Source of the DNA: Campanula takesimana
Lineage: Eukaryota; Streptophyta; Magnoliopsida; Asterales; Campanulaceae
Length of the DNA: 64,000 nucleotides
Assembly (NCBI GenBank): GCA_026119855.1
Contig: JAOWBW010000253.1
Coordinates: 1,054,001 to 1,118,000, forward strand
Reading direction: 5' to 3'
Below the pieces are notes generated by a model. The model was not told the origin of the DNA. It saw only the letters and a program-made list of their open reading frames with translations, and ran no database searches. Below are positions 22,379 to 33,010 of this stretch, in pieces; position 1 is the stretch's first letter; each line of letters opens with the position of its first letter. The position numbers were made by a program, and so were the translations under genes.

Positions 22379-23242
22379 TTGAAAGTAACCATAATGGACT
22401 GTCAACGGACCAAGTTTAAAGTTTTAATAATTGTGTTTGAAAATATGAGAATGGAAGAGAATGAAACCATCAATGATTTTTCTTCTAAATTGATAAATAT
22501 TGCAAATGAGTTATATGTGTTAGGGGAATCAATCTCTAATGCTGGACTCGTAAGCAAAATATTAAGATCTCTGCCAGAAAGATTCAACATGATAATCTTT
22601 TTGGTAGAGGGATTTTATGATGTCAAGACTCTAAGTTTTGACCAACTTATTGGGGTCTTAACCATTTATGAATTAACCCCTGGTGTGAAAAATCATTTTT
22701 CTAAAAGCAAAACGCCGATCGAATCTATTCAGTGTAGGGCGTGTCTAGGATTTGGACACTATGCCAATGAGTGTGCTAACACACTCAAAAAGAGAGGGAG
22801 GGGTTTTTCTGCAACCTTAAGTGATTCAGATGATGACGATCAGACAGAAAACCTGTCATTTTTACGATCATCACAATCTTCCCTTTCTGACAGTGAATCT
22901 GACAATGAATCTGACAGTGAAGATGAACAGTCAACTGTCAGCACAACTGTCAGCTCAGATGGTACTAACATGTATATCTGCCTTAACTCCACATCTGCAG
23001 GTGAATCTGAGGAATCCCAACAGGAAGAAGAGGATAGTGCCACGTATGAGGACCTGCACAATACATACGTTGAGTTGTTTACAGACTGGTCCAAACGAAT
23101 GGAACAACTCAAGGAGTTCAAGAAGGTAAATGAAAAACTCACCTCTGATAATCTGAAATTAAAGTCTGAGAATGAGAGGTTGTCAAGTGAAAGTGATACC
23201 CAAAAGGACTCCATAGCTAGGTTAGAAGTCATGCTTAAGTGA
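22379..23242 (+). pseudogene. Copia 3 gag, N-terminus missing, frameshifted
   Basis: The frame opens almost directly after the primer site but already inside the gag core: the usual first 100 or so residues are lacking, so a deletion has removed the gag start. Recognisable parts are the gag helix region (NETINDFSSKL, residues 28-38), a zinc knuckle C119-C122-H127-C132 (CRACLGFGHYANEC), an acidic serine-rich stretch (about 147-225) and a coiled coil (about 240-287). The frame ends early because of a 46-bp tandem duplication (23192-23237 and 23238-23283), which is not a multiple of three. Confidence 0.85.
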
Positions 23243-23283
23243 TACCCAAAAGGACTCCATAGCTAGGTTAGAAGTCATGCTTA
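23192..23283 (+). repeat. 46-bp tandem duplication inside Copia 3 gag
   Basis: Two identical adjacent copies beginning AGTGATACCCAAAAGG. The second copy shifts the frame and creates the stop at 23240-23242. Confidence 0.95.
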
Positions 23284-23594
23284 CCAAAAAGGATAATGAG
23301 TGTGAAAAGTATAAAAGCGATCTTGAAAAAGAAACTAACACTCTCACAAAGCTTAACAATGGTAAGGCTAAGTTAGATGAAGTTCTAAAAATGGGGAATC
23401 AAGGAAAATCAGGACTAGGCTATGGAGATCCAATTTTTGTCAAGGAAGGAGAGAGCACTTCGAAAAACAATGAGAGATTTAATGCTAATCACGTATCTCC
23501 TCACAAAAACAGAAGAAATAGAAAAAAGAGATACGTGTGTCACCATTGTTTTGCCCCTAGACATATACGTCCATTTTGTTACAAGTTGAAATAG
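23277..23594 (+). pseudogene. Copia 3 gag C-terminal part
   Basis: The frame continues gag after the duplication: coiled coil remainder, then a basic stretch (NRRNRKKR) and a second zinc knuckle CHHCFAPRHIRPFC. It ends with an in-frame TAG (23592-23594); the same frame continues directly into the protease segment. Confidence 0.85.
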
Positions 23595-23603
23595 GATCTT
23601 GGC

Positions 23604-24056
23604 TTGGAGAAGAACAGCAGCCACTTGACAAGACAACTGTGGGCACAGTTGGAGTCACAACTACCCAGTCAACAGCAGTCTGCTCCAAAAGCCGCATGGG
23701 TAAGAAAGGACACTCTAAAATGTCAAGTGGTGTTTACCTCCTTCAAGAGCAGTGTGGAAGGAGTCTGGTACTTTGACAGTGGCTGCTCCCGCCACATGAC
23801 TGGCTCTCTTGAGCATTTCAAAGACTATGAAGCCTTTAAAGGTGGAAAAGTCAATTTTGGTGGAGGTGCTCAAGGTGAGGTAATTGGCAAAGGTACTCTG
23901 AATGTTAATGGTTTGCCTAACGTGTATAATGTCTTGCATGTTGATGGGTTAAAGGCAAACCTAATTAGCATAAGCCAATTGTGTGATGATGATCTACATG
24001 TCAAGTTTGATAAGAAGATCTGTAAGGTCTTCGATGATTCAAATAGATGCGTTTGA
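23604..24056 (+). pseudogene. Copia 3 aspartic protease
   Basis: A 150-residue segment in frame with the gag tail has an intact protease motif WYFDSGCSRHMTG (D58-S59-G60) and the downstream GKGTLNVNGLPNVYNVLHVDGL and NLISISQLCDD blocks. The N-terminal 50 residues are a glutamine-rich linker that includes CAACTG words. The frame ends at VFDDSNRCV by a shift; the next frame continues LKGVRSSDHCYKF for a short way. The protease itself could be functional, but it has no intact polyprotein to cut. Confidence 0.85.
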
Positions 24057-24192
24057 AAGGTGTAAGATCCTCTGATCATTGTTACAAGTTTGTTGAAAAT
24101 CATTCATGTTTTAACTCAATTTTTGATAATGCTCCTGATCTTATTTCAATTGTGTTGAGGATGATGTTTCAGGTTGCACTTGGGAGCATGAA

Positions 24193-24687
24193 TTGATTAA
24201 TGATGAATCTGAACCTAAATCCATGACAGAATCTGCAGATGCACCAACTGTGAGGACAACTGACGGTCAAAATGAACAGTCAACTGACATGACAGATGGT
24301 CAGACCGCAGCTGATTCTGGTTCAGATTCTGAAATCGTTGAAGATCAGGTAAGCAGAGGCAATGATGCTGCTGCAAGGATACAGGGAGATCATCTAACTT
24401 CCCAGGTCATTAGGGGAGTGGATGAAGGAGTGAAAACAAGAGGAAAACGAATAAATTACTGGGAATTAGCCGGTTTGGTATGCATGCAATCCGCGTACCA
24501 TCAGGTAAGTTCTTGTTGTTTCGTTGCCAATTTTGAGCATGAGAAGGAGTTAGAAACCTTAAAAGTTAATAATTTGATCAATGTCATGCAAGAGGAAGTG
24601 GTAAAATTTGAAAGGAAAGATGTTGGGTTCTTGGTTCGTAGGCTATCTAATACTGATTATCTGGGAGTTATTACTTTTTGCACTTAA
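24193..24687 (+). pseudogene. Copia 3 integrase-RT linker and truncated RT start
   Basis: This segment starts where integrase should have been: the DDE core is missing. It holds the acidic serine/threonine-rich linker with CAACTG words, then the conserved entry to RT (HLTSQVIRGVDEGVKTRGKR; later NVMQEEVVKFERKDVGFLV). It stops at a TAA (24685-24687). The RT palm, including YVDD, is absent. Confidence 0.8.
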
Positions 24688-24963
24688 TTGTTGAGGATGA
24701 ACCAAATAATCAAGGATTATGGTCTTAGAAGTGAAACATTGACTGTATTTTGTGATAGTTTAAGTACTAAGAATTTTGCCAAGAATCCAGTACAACATTC
24801 CCGAACAAAGCACATAGATATTAGGCATCATTTTATTAGAGATCTCGTTGAACAAAAAATCATTACTCTAGAACATGTAAGCACAAAGGATCAACTTGCT
24901 GATATCTTTACCAAGGCTTTGGATTTTGAGAGATTTTCTCTCGGACTGTGTGATACCAGTTGA
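24688..24963 (+). pseudogene. Copia 3 RNase H C-terminal fragment
   Basis: In the same frame after one TAA codon come the last RNase H blocks: TVFCDSLSTKNFAKNPVQHS, then RTKHIDIRHHFIRDLVEQ and KDQLADIFTKALD. Earlier RNase H motifs are deleted. This marks the downstream border of the large internal deletion of Copia 3. Confidence 0.85.
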
Positions 24964-26496
24964 CTGCACAAAGTGTGCAGACAACTGACTGCATAACTGT
25001 ATAATTGTATATTGCAGTAAACACAAATTAAAAAAAAAAAAGCATAGATTGCATCTATCTTTGCACGATTGTCTCTTGTGACCACTTGGTCTCCTTCAGT
25101 TCATTGACTCCGAGCTTTGACCCTTGAATGTGAGACCCTTCTTAACCTGATAATGAAAATTGTCTTGTTAATTCCTTCGTGTTGTTTATCATGGAGTGGG
25201 CACTTAATCTAAGGTTACGGGGAAAACAAGCTGCCTCCAGTCTTTGAAGTTACTACTCATTTAGGCAATGTGCTGACGTGTATTCATACATAACTTGAGA
25301 ATCAGTGTAACACTGTATTGGGAGAGTGAAAAGCTTCTCCCCGTAACTGATTCATAAGTTATAAGCCTTCAATGGGAGTGTTCTAGAGGCTACATGATTG
25401 AAGGAAAATCTCATTGAATTCATGTGAGTTGAAACCGAGTCATGGACTGAGTTGATCATACTATGTCACACCAAAATTGAGACAATCTTCACTTGTGTGT
25501 TTAGGCATAATTTTTCTAAGTTTTTTTCTCTCCTTGGTATTTCCATCGGAAAATTGAATTTTTGTTCTTATGTGTTAAAGATTGATGCTTTTCATGTGAT
25601 TAACGATAATCTAATGGTGTGATGTTCAAGTTTCATTGTGCAGTTGGTGGAATTTATGGTACATTGTGGATAAATGGATTCAGTTGAAGTTGGCAAGTTC
25701 TAATTCTGGGACAGACAATCTATCACAAAAAATGGAAAAGGTTTGAATTTTAAAATCAAGATCCTTGTTTTGGGAATTCAAATGGGTACTTCAAAGTCAC
25801 TCGGTTCTCCCTACTCCTTGGCCTACCCGAGTTTTTAGGAAGAATCTCTGTTCTCCCTTGATATTTCTTCCATGTCGAATCTGGTTGTGAATTATGGTTT
25901 AGTATATCTTCTTCCTCATGTTTTCTAGCTTCATTTCTCTCATCTCATCTTGTTCCTATTCTGCAAATGCTCTCTCTCTCTAACATTTTTGCAGATAAAT
26001 CAGAGAATTCAAGAGAAACTCTAAGTGATTGTGTGTGACACAAAATGATTGTTTGCCACTGCTCTGATCAAGCTCAGACATTTTTGTTGTTAAGCATCCA
26101 GCTGGTGCTAAGCAACTTGTTCGTACAACTGTGTGGACAACTGGACAGTCAACTGTACAGTCAATTGTACAGTCAACTGGTAAGTCATCTGGTAAGTCTG
26201 CATAACTCGTTGGTCTATAAAGGTTTGCTGCGATGTGAGTTGAGATTGATGATGCTCTTAGAGATATTTTTGTTGGGGAGATTCAAATTAGGGGGAGTGG
26301 AAGATATTCGAAATTTTCTTTCTTTGGGTTTGATGGTTCTTCTCAAAAAGGGGGAGAAAAATGTGGTCTTCATATTCAGGGGGAGAAAAATCTGTTCTAA
26401 AAATGTTTTTAGGGGGAGTAGGATCCATTGTAAAATTCAGGGGGAGAGATTAGTGTTTTGGATGTTTTGATCAGAACCACAAAGATAGGGGGAGAT
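24964..26496 (+). other. 3' region of Copia 3 with CAACTG words and six polypurine-like tracts
   Basis: No credible gene. CAACTG-type words occur at 24959-24990 and densely at 26125-26195. Six copies of AGGGGGAG lie at 26291, 26349, 26378, 26411, 26439 and 26487; only the last adjoins the LTR and would be the working polypurine tract. A CT-rich stretch occurs near 25965-25985. Confidence 0.75.
26487..26496 (+). other. Polypurine tract of Copia 3
   Basis: AGGGGGAGAT ends immediately before the 3' LTR start at 26497. Confidence 0.9.
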
Positions 26497-27181
26497 TGAA
26501 GAGTATGAAAATACTCTATTATGTTTAAATCTTTGTGATTCTGATTGTCAAGTAAATTAGTTAATTATATTGTGAATATTTTAGTTATAATTAGATTGTA
26601 TATATTTTATTTATAATTAGTTATGTATATTTTATCTAGGATTTATTTCACTAACATAGTAATGCTTATCTTTGGAAAGATGTTATGTATTTTAGGAGTG
26701 TATTTTAGGTGGACTCTAAAAAGGAAAGATTGAGTGGTTACTTGGAGATCTCGTGAGATTGAAGTAGCGGCCAAGAAAGCTTATATAAGAAGCCGATCAC
26801 AATCAGTCCAGACGACGGATTCTGAGATTTAGAGAGTGTTATTTTCGTTTGTGAGAGAGTCCTTGTGTTCTTGAAGTCCTTGTTCATCAAGACTTCAAGG
26901 TGTTTGAGTGTTTTCATTTATTCTAGGAATCTAGAATAGCTTTTGATCTTTTTGTTGTTTGTTTCTTTCATTGTCTTGTATTCTGCAAGATCTGTTTATT
27001 AATAAAAGTTTTCCAGCAAGTAATTCTTGCTGAAGTATTTAATTTTTATCTTTAAAATTCCACTGCATATTTACTCTGTTCGTCGTCAGTTGACAGGACA
27101 ACTGTCTAGACAATTGTCAACACAGTTGTATTCACAGTTGGTTGTTTTTCAGCACAGTCCTAGCCGCATTAATTTCTTTCA
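26497..27181 (+). repeat. 3' LTR of Copia 3
   Basis: Direct repeat of 21652-22336, same termini, followed by the TSD gacca. Differences from the 5' LTR are mostly C-to-T or G-to-A, as expected from decay of methylated sites. Confidence 0.93.
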
Positions 27182-27345
27182 GACCACGCATGTACAATTC
27201 CCCGTGTTACCATTCTCCCAAAATAATGACTAGATAATATTGAGTAAAACCCACTCCTTTCATTCATACAAGTGTTGACAATCAAGTTAATAAATGGTTA
27301 ATCGAGCTATTGCATTAGTGTGCAATGTGCTTCATTCCAAGTGCT

Positions 27346-27366
<21 letters not shown>

Positions 27367-27393
<27 letters not shown>

Positions 27394-27487
27394 GTAGTCT
27401 CTCACTTTGTGTAATCACTCATGCAATTACCATGAGTGATTACACAAAGTGAGAGACTACGATGATGATGATGATGATGATGATGAT
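27367..27487. repeat. Perfect 57-bp inverted repeat (hairpin) with ATC/GAT microsatellite ends
   Basis: Left arm 27367-27423 and right arm 27431-27487 are exact reverse complements around a 7-base loop (caattac). The outer parts are (ATC)n and (GAT)n; the inner parts read TCTCACTTTGTGTAATCACT and its complement. The microsatellite continues left to about 27347. A third, direct copy of CACTTTGTGTAATCACTC follows at about 27488. Confidence 0.93.
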
Positions 27488-27795
27488 CACTTTGTGTAAT
27501 CACTCATGCAATTACCCAAATCAATCTTTCTGCCGATTCCCTAAGTTTGCTTTTAAGCTCTATTTTCATTTCTCGCATATCTTTGTCCGTGCAAGGAAAT
27601 ATGACCGCAAAAGAATCTAGCACAAAGTGCCAGGGTAAAATGGAGTTGAATCAACACCATCATATAGTTTTAGACACATCACTCAATCGATGAAACAAGT
27701 TTTTCATTTGTTCTTTCTTTTCCATTAGTTATTTATTCATCTATAATTTATAAACGAAATAATTTTTGGTTGGATTTGCTCTTAACTTTTATTAC
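27488..27795. other. Host flank of the Tat element, no gene seen
   Basis: AT-rich sequence. Its last 150 bases (from about 27645) resemble 47790-47960, the unfilled copy of a duplicated segment. Confidence 0.5.
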
Positions 27796-28942
27796 TGTGA
27801 ATACCCCTTTTCGATGAAGCGACGCATGGGAAGTATCTTGTGATTATTTTTATTTACAAAGGGAATATTCTTAACGACATTAAAATTATGAGAGTCGCCA
27901 CGCCGTTTTAATTAAAGCCAAAACATTGAAAAAAGCATTTTTAGTGGGTTCGGGGGTCAAATTACAACAAGAGAAGAATATTGAACGTTATCACTCCTAT
28001 TGCCCGAATTGATCGGTCTTTCTATCATGATGAATGTGTTTGTAGTGTGTTAGTGATTTAGACCGGATCCGAAGATTGCCTACGTTCCTCTCAATGTGAG
28101 AAGCTCAGGTCAGCGTAGTTCGCAGAGAATTAGAATAGGCAGAAGAATCGGGATCATGCATAATGAGGGGGGAATTACCTAAAGTTTAAGGTTTAGAAGT
28201 AGTTCCTAGATCATCCTCGGGTTGATGAACCCTCGATCATCATCGGCTATGAAATAACATGTAATTATGAAGATCACAACCCTAAATATAGCATAAATAA
28301 GGTTTTAATCTATGAACACGAAAAACATGCGAAGAACATATTATGAACATATGAATGAACATGCAAAGCATATGAAGAAACTATGAATAAACATGTACGA
28401 ACATGGATATAAAAGATCTACATTAAAAATGATGCAAGAACATGAAGAAAAAATTTAGAAAACTTACCTATGTTGGCAAGAAATAAACCTTGATCTTCTT
28501 GGAGGTTTGAATGCTAATTAGAGAGCAAAATAGTGTTTAAGGACTCCAAAATTCGTATTTAGAGCTCTCCAAATCGGCCCCTAAACCAATGGAATGGAAT
28601 GGTTAATATAGTAACTGATGGGAAGATCTGACGGTCAGGATCATGCAGCGCAAGGTTGGCCGCCTGGCCATGGTTGAAGCCGGTGACAAGAGTGGCCGCG
28701 TGGCCAAGATTAACGCGCAGCAAGGTTGGCCGCGTGGCCAAGGTTGCAGGCTGACTTGATTCTTAAGCTAGGGTTTCTGCATGGTTTTAAGGAAACCATT
28801 TGTTACCTATTTTGATAGATTTTGTTATAAATGAGATATTTTGGGAATCCGGGACAAGTCTTTGCAAGGTTTCTAATTCCTATAAAGTCCTTGTATTTTT
28901 GGGAAAGTCCTAATAAACTCATTTTCAGGTCGGGTACTAACA
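27796..28942 (-). repeat. 3' LTR of the Tat element
   Basis: Partner of 45009-46154. It contains three copies of the word GGCCGC(G/C)TGGCC (28656-28743) and the CCTACGTTCC...CGTAGTTC motif (28079-28120). Confidence 0.92.
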
Positions 28943-28955
28943 GTAGCCCCTCGGC
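28943..28955 (-). other. Polypurine tract of the Tat element
   Basis: The minus strand reads CGCCGAGGGGCTAC immediately before the LTR start TGTTAGTACC. Confidence 0.7.
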
Positions 28956-29465
28956 GACGCTTCTTGCAAGGCAATGTGGGGTCGACGATAAAAGAAGGAT
29001 CCGTCTGAAACATGAGTTTCAAAACAGATGAAAGGTAAGGGAACGGCTGAACCTTGACAGGCGACCTACGTATCCGCGGGGGAATCAAGCCAAACGTAGT
29101 TCAAATCTGATGGGAAATTGGGATTGATTGTCCTCTGATGGGGAGCAACGTCTTCTGCTGGGGAAAATGCACCTGCTGGGGATGAGAGATGACCATGTCG
29201 GTCGGGTGGCTGGACCTTTTCAGGTTTCCTACGTATCCTCCGAGGAATCAAGCCGGTCGTAGTTCAGAGCGACTGGGTATAAAACGAGACATCGGACTTC
29301 TGATAGGGATAATAAACCTACGGATACTATCTTGTATGAAGAACGAACATTCGTAAGCAATGAAGTTATTTAGGAAAGATGGAGACTGCGTTGTCTAAAT
29401 AATCCCAAGATGGAATGGTAAACGCAATCAGGATCGCCAGGGTTCCTGCCAATTGTGCTAAAGTA
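28956..29465. other. Tat 3' region with repeated CTACGTATCC...CGTAG motif
   Basis: No gene. Two copies of CCTACGTATCC-(N)-AATCAAGCC-(N)-CGTAGTTC lie at 29065-29103 and 29227-29265, with several CTGGGGA/ATGGGGA blocks between (29135-29185). Confidence 0.7.
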
Positions 29466-29807
29466 ATAGATGTTGGATCTCCCGCGAACAGAAACGCCGA
29501 GGCTTCTGCCAATCGCGATCGATCAAGGATACGTATGTCATAGAGGCGCCGAAGTCTCTACGATCATGAAAATCCTAATAATAGATGACGGATCTCTCGC
29601 AAACAGAAACGCCGAGGCTTCTGCCAACCACGATCGATCAAGGATACGGATGTCATAGAGGCGCCGAAGTCTCTACAACCATACGAATCCTAAAATAGAT
29701 GCTGGATCTCTCGCAAACAGAAACGCCGAGGCTTCTGCAATTACGATTGATCTAGGATGGTATGTCATAGAGGCGCCGAAGTCTCTGCAATCATACGAAT
29801 CCTAAGC
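29466..29807. repeat. Three tandem copies of a 114-115-bp unit
   Basis: Copies start at 29466, 29581 and 29695. Each contains CAGAAACGCCGAGGCTTCTG and GTCATAGAGGCGCCGAAGTC. The third has more changes. It lies between the polypurine tract and the antisense gene, a usual place for tandem repeats in Tat elements. Confidence 0.93.
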
Positions 29808-29953
29808 AAATATTTGGTGAAGAATGGAAATTTTAAGGGGCTTTCCGTACCCAAAGGTAACGAATATCAGTCAAAATAGTGCTAAGGGCACTTAAAATGA
29901 ATTAAAGGGAAAAGATCAAGGGCAAAAATGGAATTTTATCTGAAGGGACAAGG

Positions 29954-30087
29954 TTGGCCGCGTGACCAAACACACTGAATTGCAATAGTGGCCGCGTGGC
30001 CAAGACCGCTGAGTGGTCAGATCTCCTTCACGCGGATCGCTGATCTGACGGCTGGGGTTGCAAGCGCATAAGTGGCCGCGTGGCTAA
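29954..30087. promoter_or_regulatory. TGGCCGCGTGGCCA word cluster upstream of antisense gene A
   Basis: Three copies (29954-29968, one with a C-to-A-like change; 29989-30005; 30071-30087) precede a long CT-rich leader (30130-30175) and the ATG at 30272. The same word sits upstream of the LTR TATA box and of gene B. Regulatory role is inferred. Confidence 0.55.
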
Positions 30088-30271
30088 GGTTGCCGGTGGG
30101 CTGACTCTTGGTCACATCACCAGAAACCCTCCCTCTTCTTCTTCTTTTCTTCTTTCTTCTTCTTCCTTCCTCCATTGTTGACGAGTTAGAGAGAGAAAAT
30201 TGACTTTTTAGAGAGAGAAAGCTCAGATTTTGATAATTTTGAAGACTTCATTTCACATATTTCTTGAAGCT

Positions 30272-32491
30272 ATGGCAGATTGGATCAATGAGGCGTTATT
30301 TAGGGATTTTCCGGGCCAAGGTGGGTATATGCTTCCAAAACAAGAGCAACAAGGAGAGGGGCACGGTGATGCTCAGGGCGGAGGAAATGTAGGGGCTGAC
30401 CCAGGATCGGGCTTTGAAGCGGCGCCCTTGATTCCACGGGGCGGTTTGAGACCACGAGCCGCGACTCAGAATTATCGCGATAATCTGTTGCGGTCTACGT
30501 TCGACCAAGATTACGATTTTTACATCGACTCTGAGCGTCATTGGTCGATGGGGCTTCCGGAGACGCGAGAGGTAAATTTCGAATTTTCACTCCTCTCCTT
30601 CTCGCACATTTGTATGTTTTATGCACATAATATGAAATGCTAGAATAATGGAATGCTAGAATTTAAATTGCTAGAATTGTAGATTGCTAGAATGGTAACG
30701 TACCTGTGCTGTGTTTACCTGCAGAGGATAAAGGCTCGTGGGTCCACAGTGACTGTGGGTAAACTGTGGGCGTCCCTGCCGGAGGGACCGGTCGGTTTGC
30801 GTACTCGGATCGAGGCTATGGGCTTTGGCCCATTCTTTGACAGTGTCCGCATGGTCGGGGCTACCCTGAAGGTGGCAGCGGTGATAGAGGTGTGCCGGGA
30901 GTTCTGGTGGGATACCACCCATACCTTCCACTTCAGTTGGGGAGAGATTACCATCACGCCGATGGATTTCGCGGCCATCACAGGGTTGAGGTTTACTGGT
31001 ATCCCTTTGCCTTTTGATGAGAGCTTGGCGGAGCGGCGGGACTATAGACAGGCTCTGCTGGGAGTCGACACTGACCTGGGAGGAGGTGTCAAGGGTTATG
31101 GAGTGGAGGCCGGGAAGGTGAACTGCTTGGTGGAGGTGGCTATTGAAGCCTTTGGTAGGGGGGAGTATGATTTGGATTGTTTGGTCCGGCTGTTCTTATG
31201 GTATAGCTTTTCGGAGATCTTGTTTCCGAGTGGGGCTACTGTCTGCCGGTACTCACTGCTAGGGGCTTTAGTGGACTTGGACCTAGTCGGTGGGATTTCT
31301 TGGGGTGGAGCCGGTTTAGCTGAGATTTACCGGGCATTGGACCATTGCTCGAGGGCTAGCTCATCGGCCTTTGACGGGTTTCAGTTCGCCTTTGAGGTAT
31401 GCTCTTGACTGCCCTTCTTTTTCACATTGTTGAGATTTCTGTTCTATCCTTTGGTCTGAAATATCTTTTTCATTACATGCACAGGCTTGGGTGTACGAGA
31501 TATTTGGTGTCTCCCCTTTTCAATTAGTGATGAGCGCCAACAAGGTTGTTCCCATCATGTTGTACTGGTGCAAGGGTAACAGGGCTCCTCCCCGCAGAAA
31601 CCGGGATAGGAAGACGGTGGATGCTGCTGATCTGAGGAGGGTGTTTGCGATGTCTGAGCCCGTCGGGGTTAGATTTTATCCATGGAGTCTGGCCAATGAG
31701 GCGTCGGTGGGTCCCTATGTTGTGGAATTGACCGCTTCTAGGGTTCTGCTTGTGGGTCTCACCGGGGAGGCCATGTATCTCGGAGAGAGGGTGGTTCATC
31801 AGCACAGGGCTGGTGCGTTACCGTGGGTTCCTTATGATCCTCCTCGGGATATGCTCCGTCCTGCGAGGTTGGCGACTTTCTTGGCTCCCACTCCGGCAGA
31901 GCATTACAGGGGGAGCAATGATTATGCCGGCTATGTACGGACACGGCTGGTCAGTCCACAGGTACGGGCTAGGATGTTGTCTGGAGAGGGGTCGAGCTCG
32001 GCCCGTTATGTAGGTCGGAGTCGGCCATTGGTTGACATGCCCCTTCGCTTGAGTAGCGTGAGAGTGATGAGGGGCGGTCGGGAGGTGGAGCTGAGCTTGG
32101 AGCCGACTGATGCAGATCTTGTTGAGGAGACATTCATTCCTCCACCCGACGCTGGGGTACGGCGTTGTGCTTTATATTGGTCATGTTTGCACACACCTAT
32201 TTCTTTCTGCATTGTAATCATTTGCCTTGGCTTCCCTTTCAGGTGACTCGGGAGGCATATATCCGTTCAGCTCGGCGGGAGAACGTGTTGATGCGCTTAC
32301 TGAGGGAGGCGTACCATTCATGTACTTGTCAGAGGGACGACGTTGCGTCACTCCAGCGTCGGGAACGGTCTCCGAATGGTGCGGGCTCTTCTCACACTGG
32401 TGGTCGAGCGGTCCGGGGATGGAGTTCGGGTGCCGGTAGCTCTCGAGCTTTAGCGCGGCGTGGAGACACCACGGAGGAGGGTTCTGATTAG
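30272..32491 (+). CDS. Antisense gene A: plant mobile domain protein, four exons
   Basis: Exons 30272-30571, 30725-31396, 31485-32156 and 32243-32491 all begin and end in phase 0 with GT-AG introns of 153, 88 and 86 bases. Together they encode about 630 residues with no stop. The ATG chosen starts MADWINEALF, after a CT-rich leader. Exons 2-3 carry the plant mobile domain (PMD; Aminotran-like mobile domain): FHFSWGEITITPMDFAAITGL, then VGISW- and YRALDH-type helices and WVYEIFGVSPFQ. The tail is arginine-serine-rich, ending TTEEGSD. PMD proteins occur in Gypsy elements and MULEs and, as MAIN/MAIL1, act in plant gene silencing and genome stability. The gene lies antisense to the Tat element, where extra antisense frames are known for this lineage. 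It is GC-richer than the flanks and looks intact. Target unknown. Confidence 0.85.
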
Positions 32492-33010
32492 GCGGGGCCC
32501 ATCCTTCCATCTTTATTTCCTACATTGTTAGCTAGTAGAGAGTAGAGGGATATGTATGTATAGAACAGATGTACAAAATGCATGTATGTATATTATGTTC
32601 TAAAATGCAATTTTATTGTGGGAGCCTACTTGGGCAAACTAGTTATTTTATAAATGTTCCTAATTTTATACAATCCATGAGCCACGGGACGGGGCAGGTA
32701 CGTAGTTGCATGGATCCGTTACGGAGTGGGAGGAAACAAACTGGATTTTCTGCATGGGGCAATAGTGGCCGCGTGGCCATGGCAAGGCCCGGAGCAATGT
32801 TGGCCGCCTGGCCAAGGACAATATCAGCCGCGTGGCCAAGAGCATATGTGGCCGCGTGGCCAAGTCCTGCGCCGCCTCCGGTTTTCCTTTTCCTGGCAAG
32901 AATCAGAAGTTGTGTAGTATTTAATGGGAGTTTGTGTCCTATTCAACTTCGTACCAGCCTCTCTTTTGGTCAATTTTGAGTTCCAATCATCAACTTGCTC
33001 TTCTTTTGCC
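32492..33010 (+). other. Spacer between antisense genes A and B with word cluster and promoter-like region
   Basis: After the stop of gene A comes an AT-rich possible polyadenylation region (32530-32625). Four copies of the GGCCGCGTGGCC word follow (32765-32864), then a weak TATA-like TATTTAAT (32918-32925). This is consistent with gene B having its own promoter. Confidence 0.55.

Larger units (their letters stand above)
21652..27181 (+). mobile_element. Copia 3: internally deleted SIRE-type Copia element
   Basis: LTRs of 685 bp each (21652-22336, 26497-27181) start TGAAG and end TTTCTTTCA, flanked by the TSD gacca (21647-21651, 27182-27186). Order: LTR, tRNA-iMet primer site, gag missing its first part, protease, a pol linker, the last part of RNase H, a 1.5-kb 3' region, polypurine tracts, LTR. 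The integrase core and nearly all of RT are absent, so it could move only with help in trans. The LTRs differ by about 14 mostly transition changes (about 2%). The hexamer CAACTG/CAGTTG, often as ACAACTGTC, is strongly over-used along its length. Confidence 0.92.

Noticed and set aside
22840..23232. 130-residue minus-strand frame, serine-rich
   Set aside because: Mirror of the acidic gag-coding sequence of Copia 3.
27347..27487. CRISPR-like or tandem array
   Set aside because: It is a trinucleotide repeat plus inverted repeat in a plant genome; there are no spacers.
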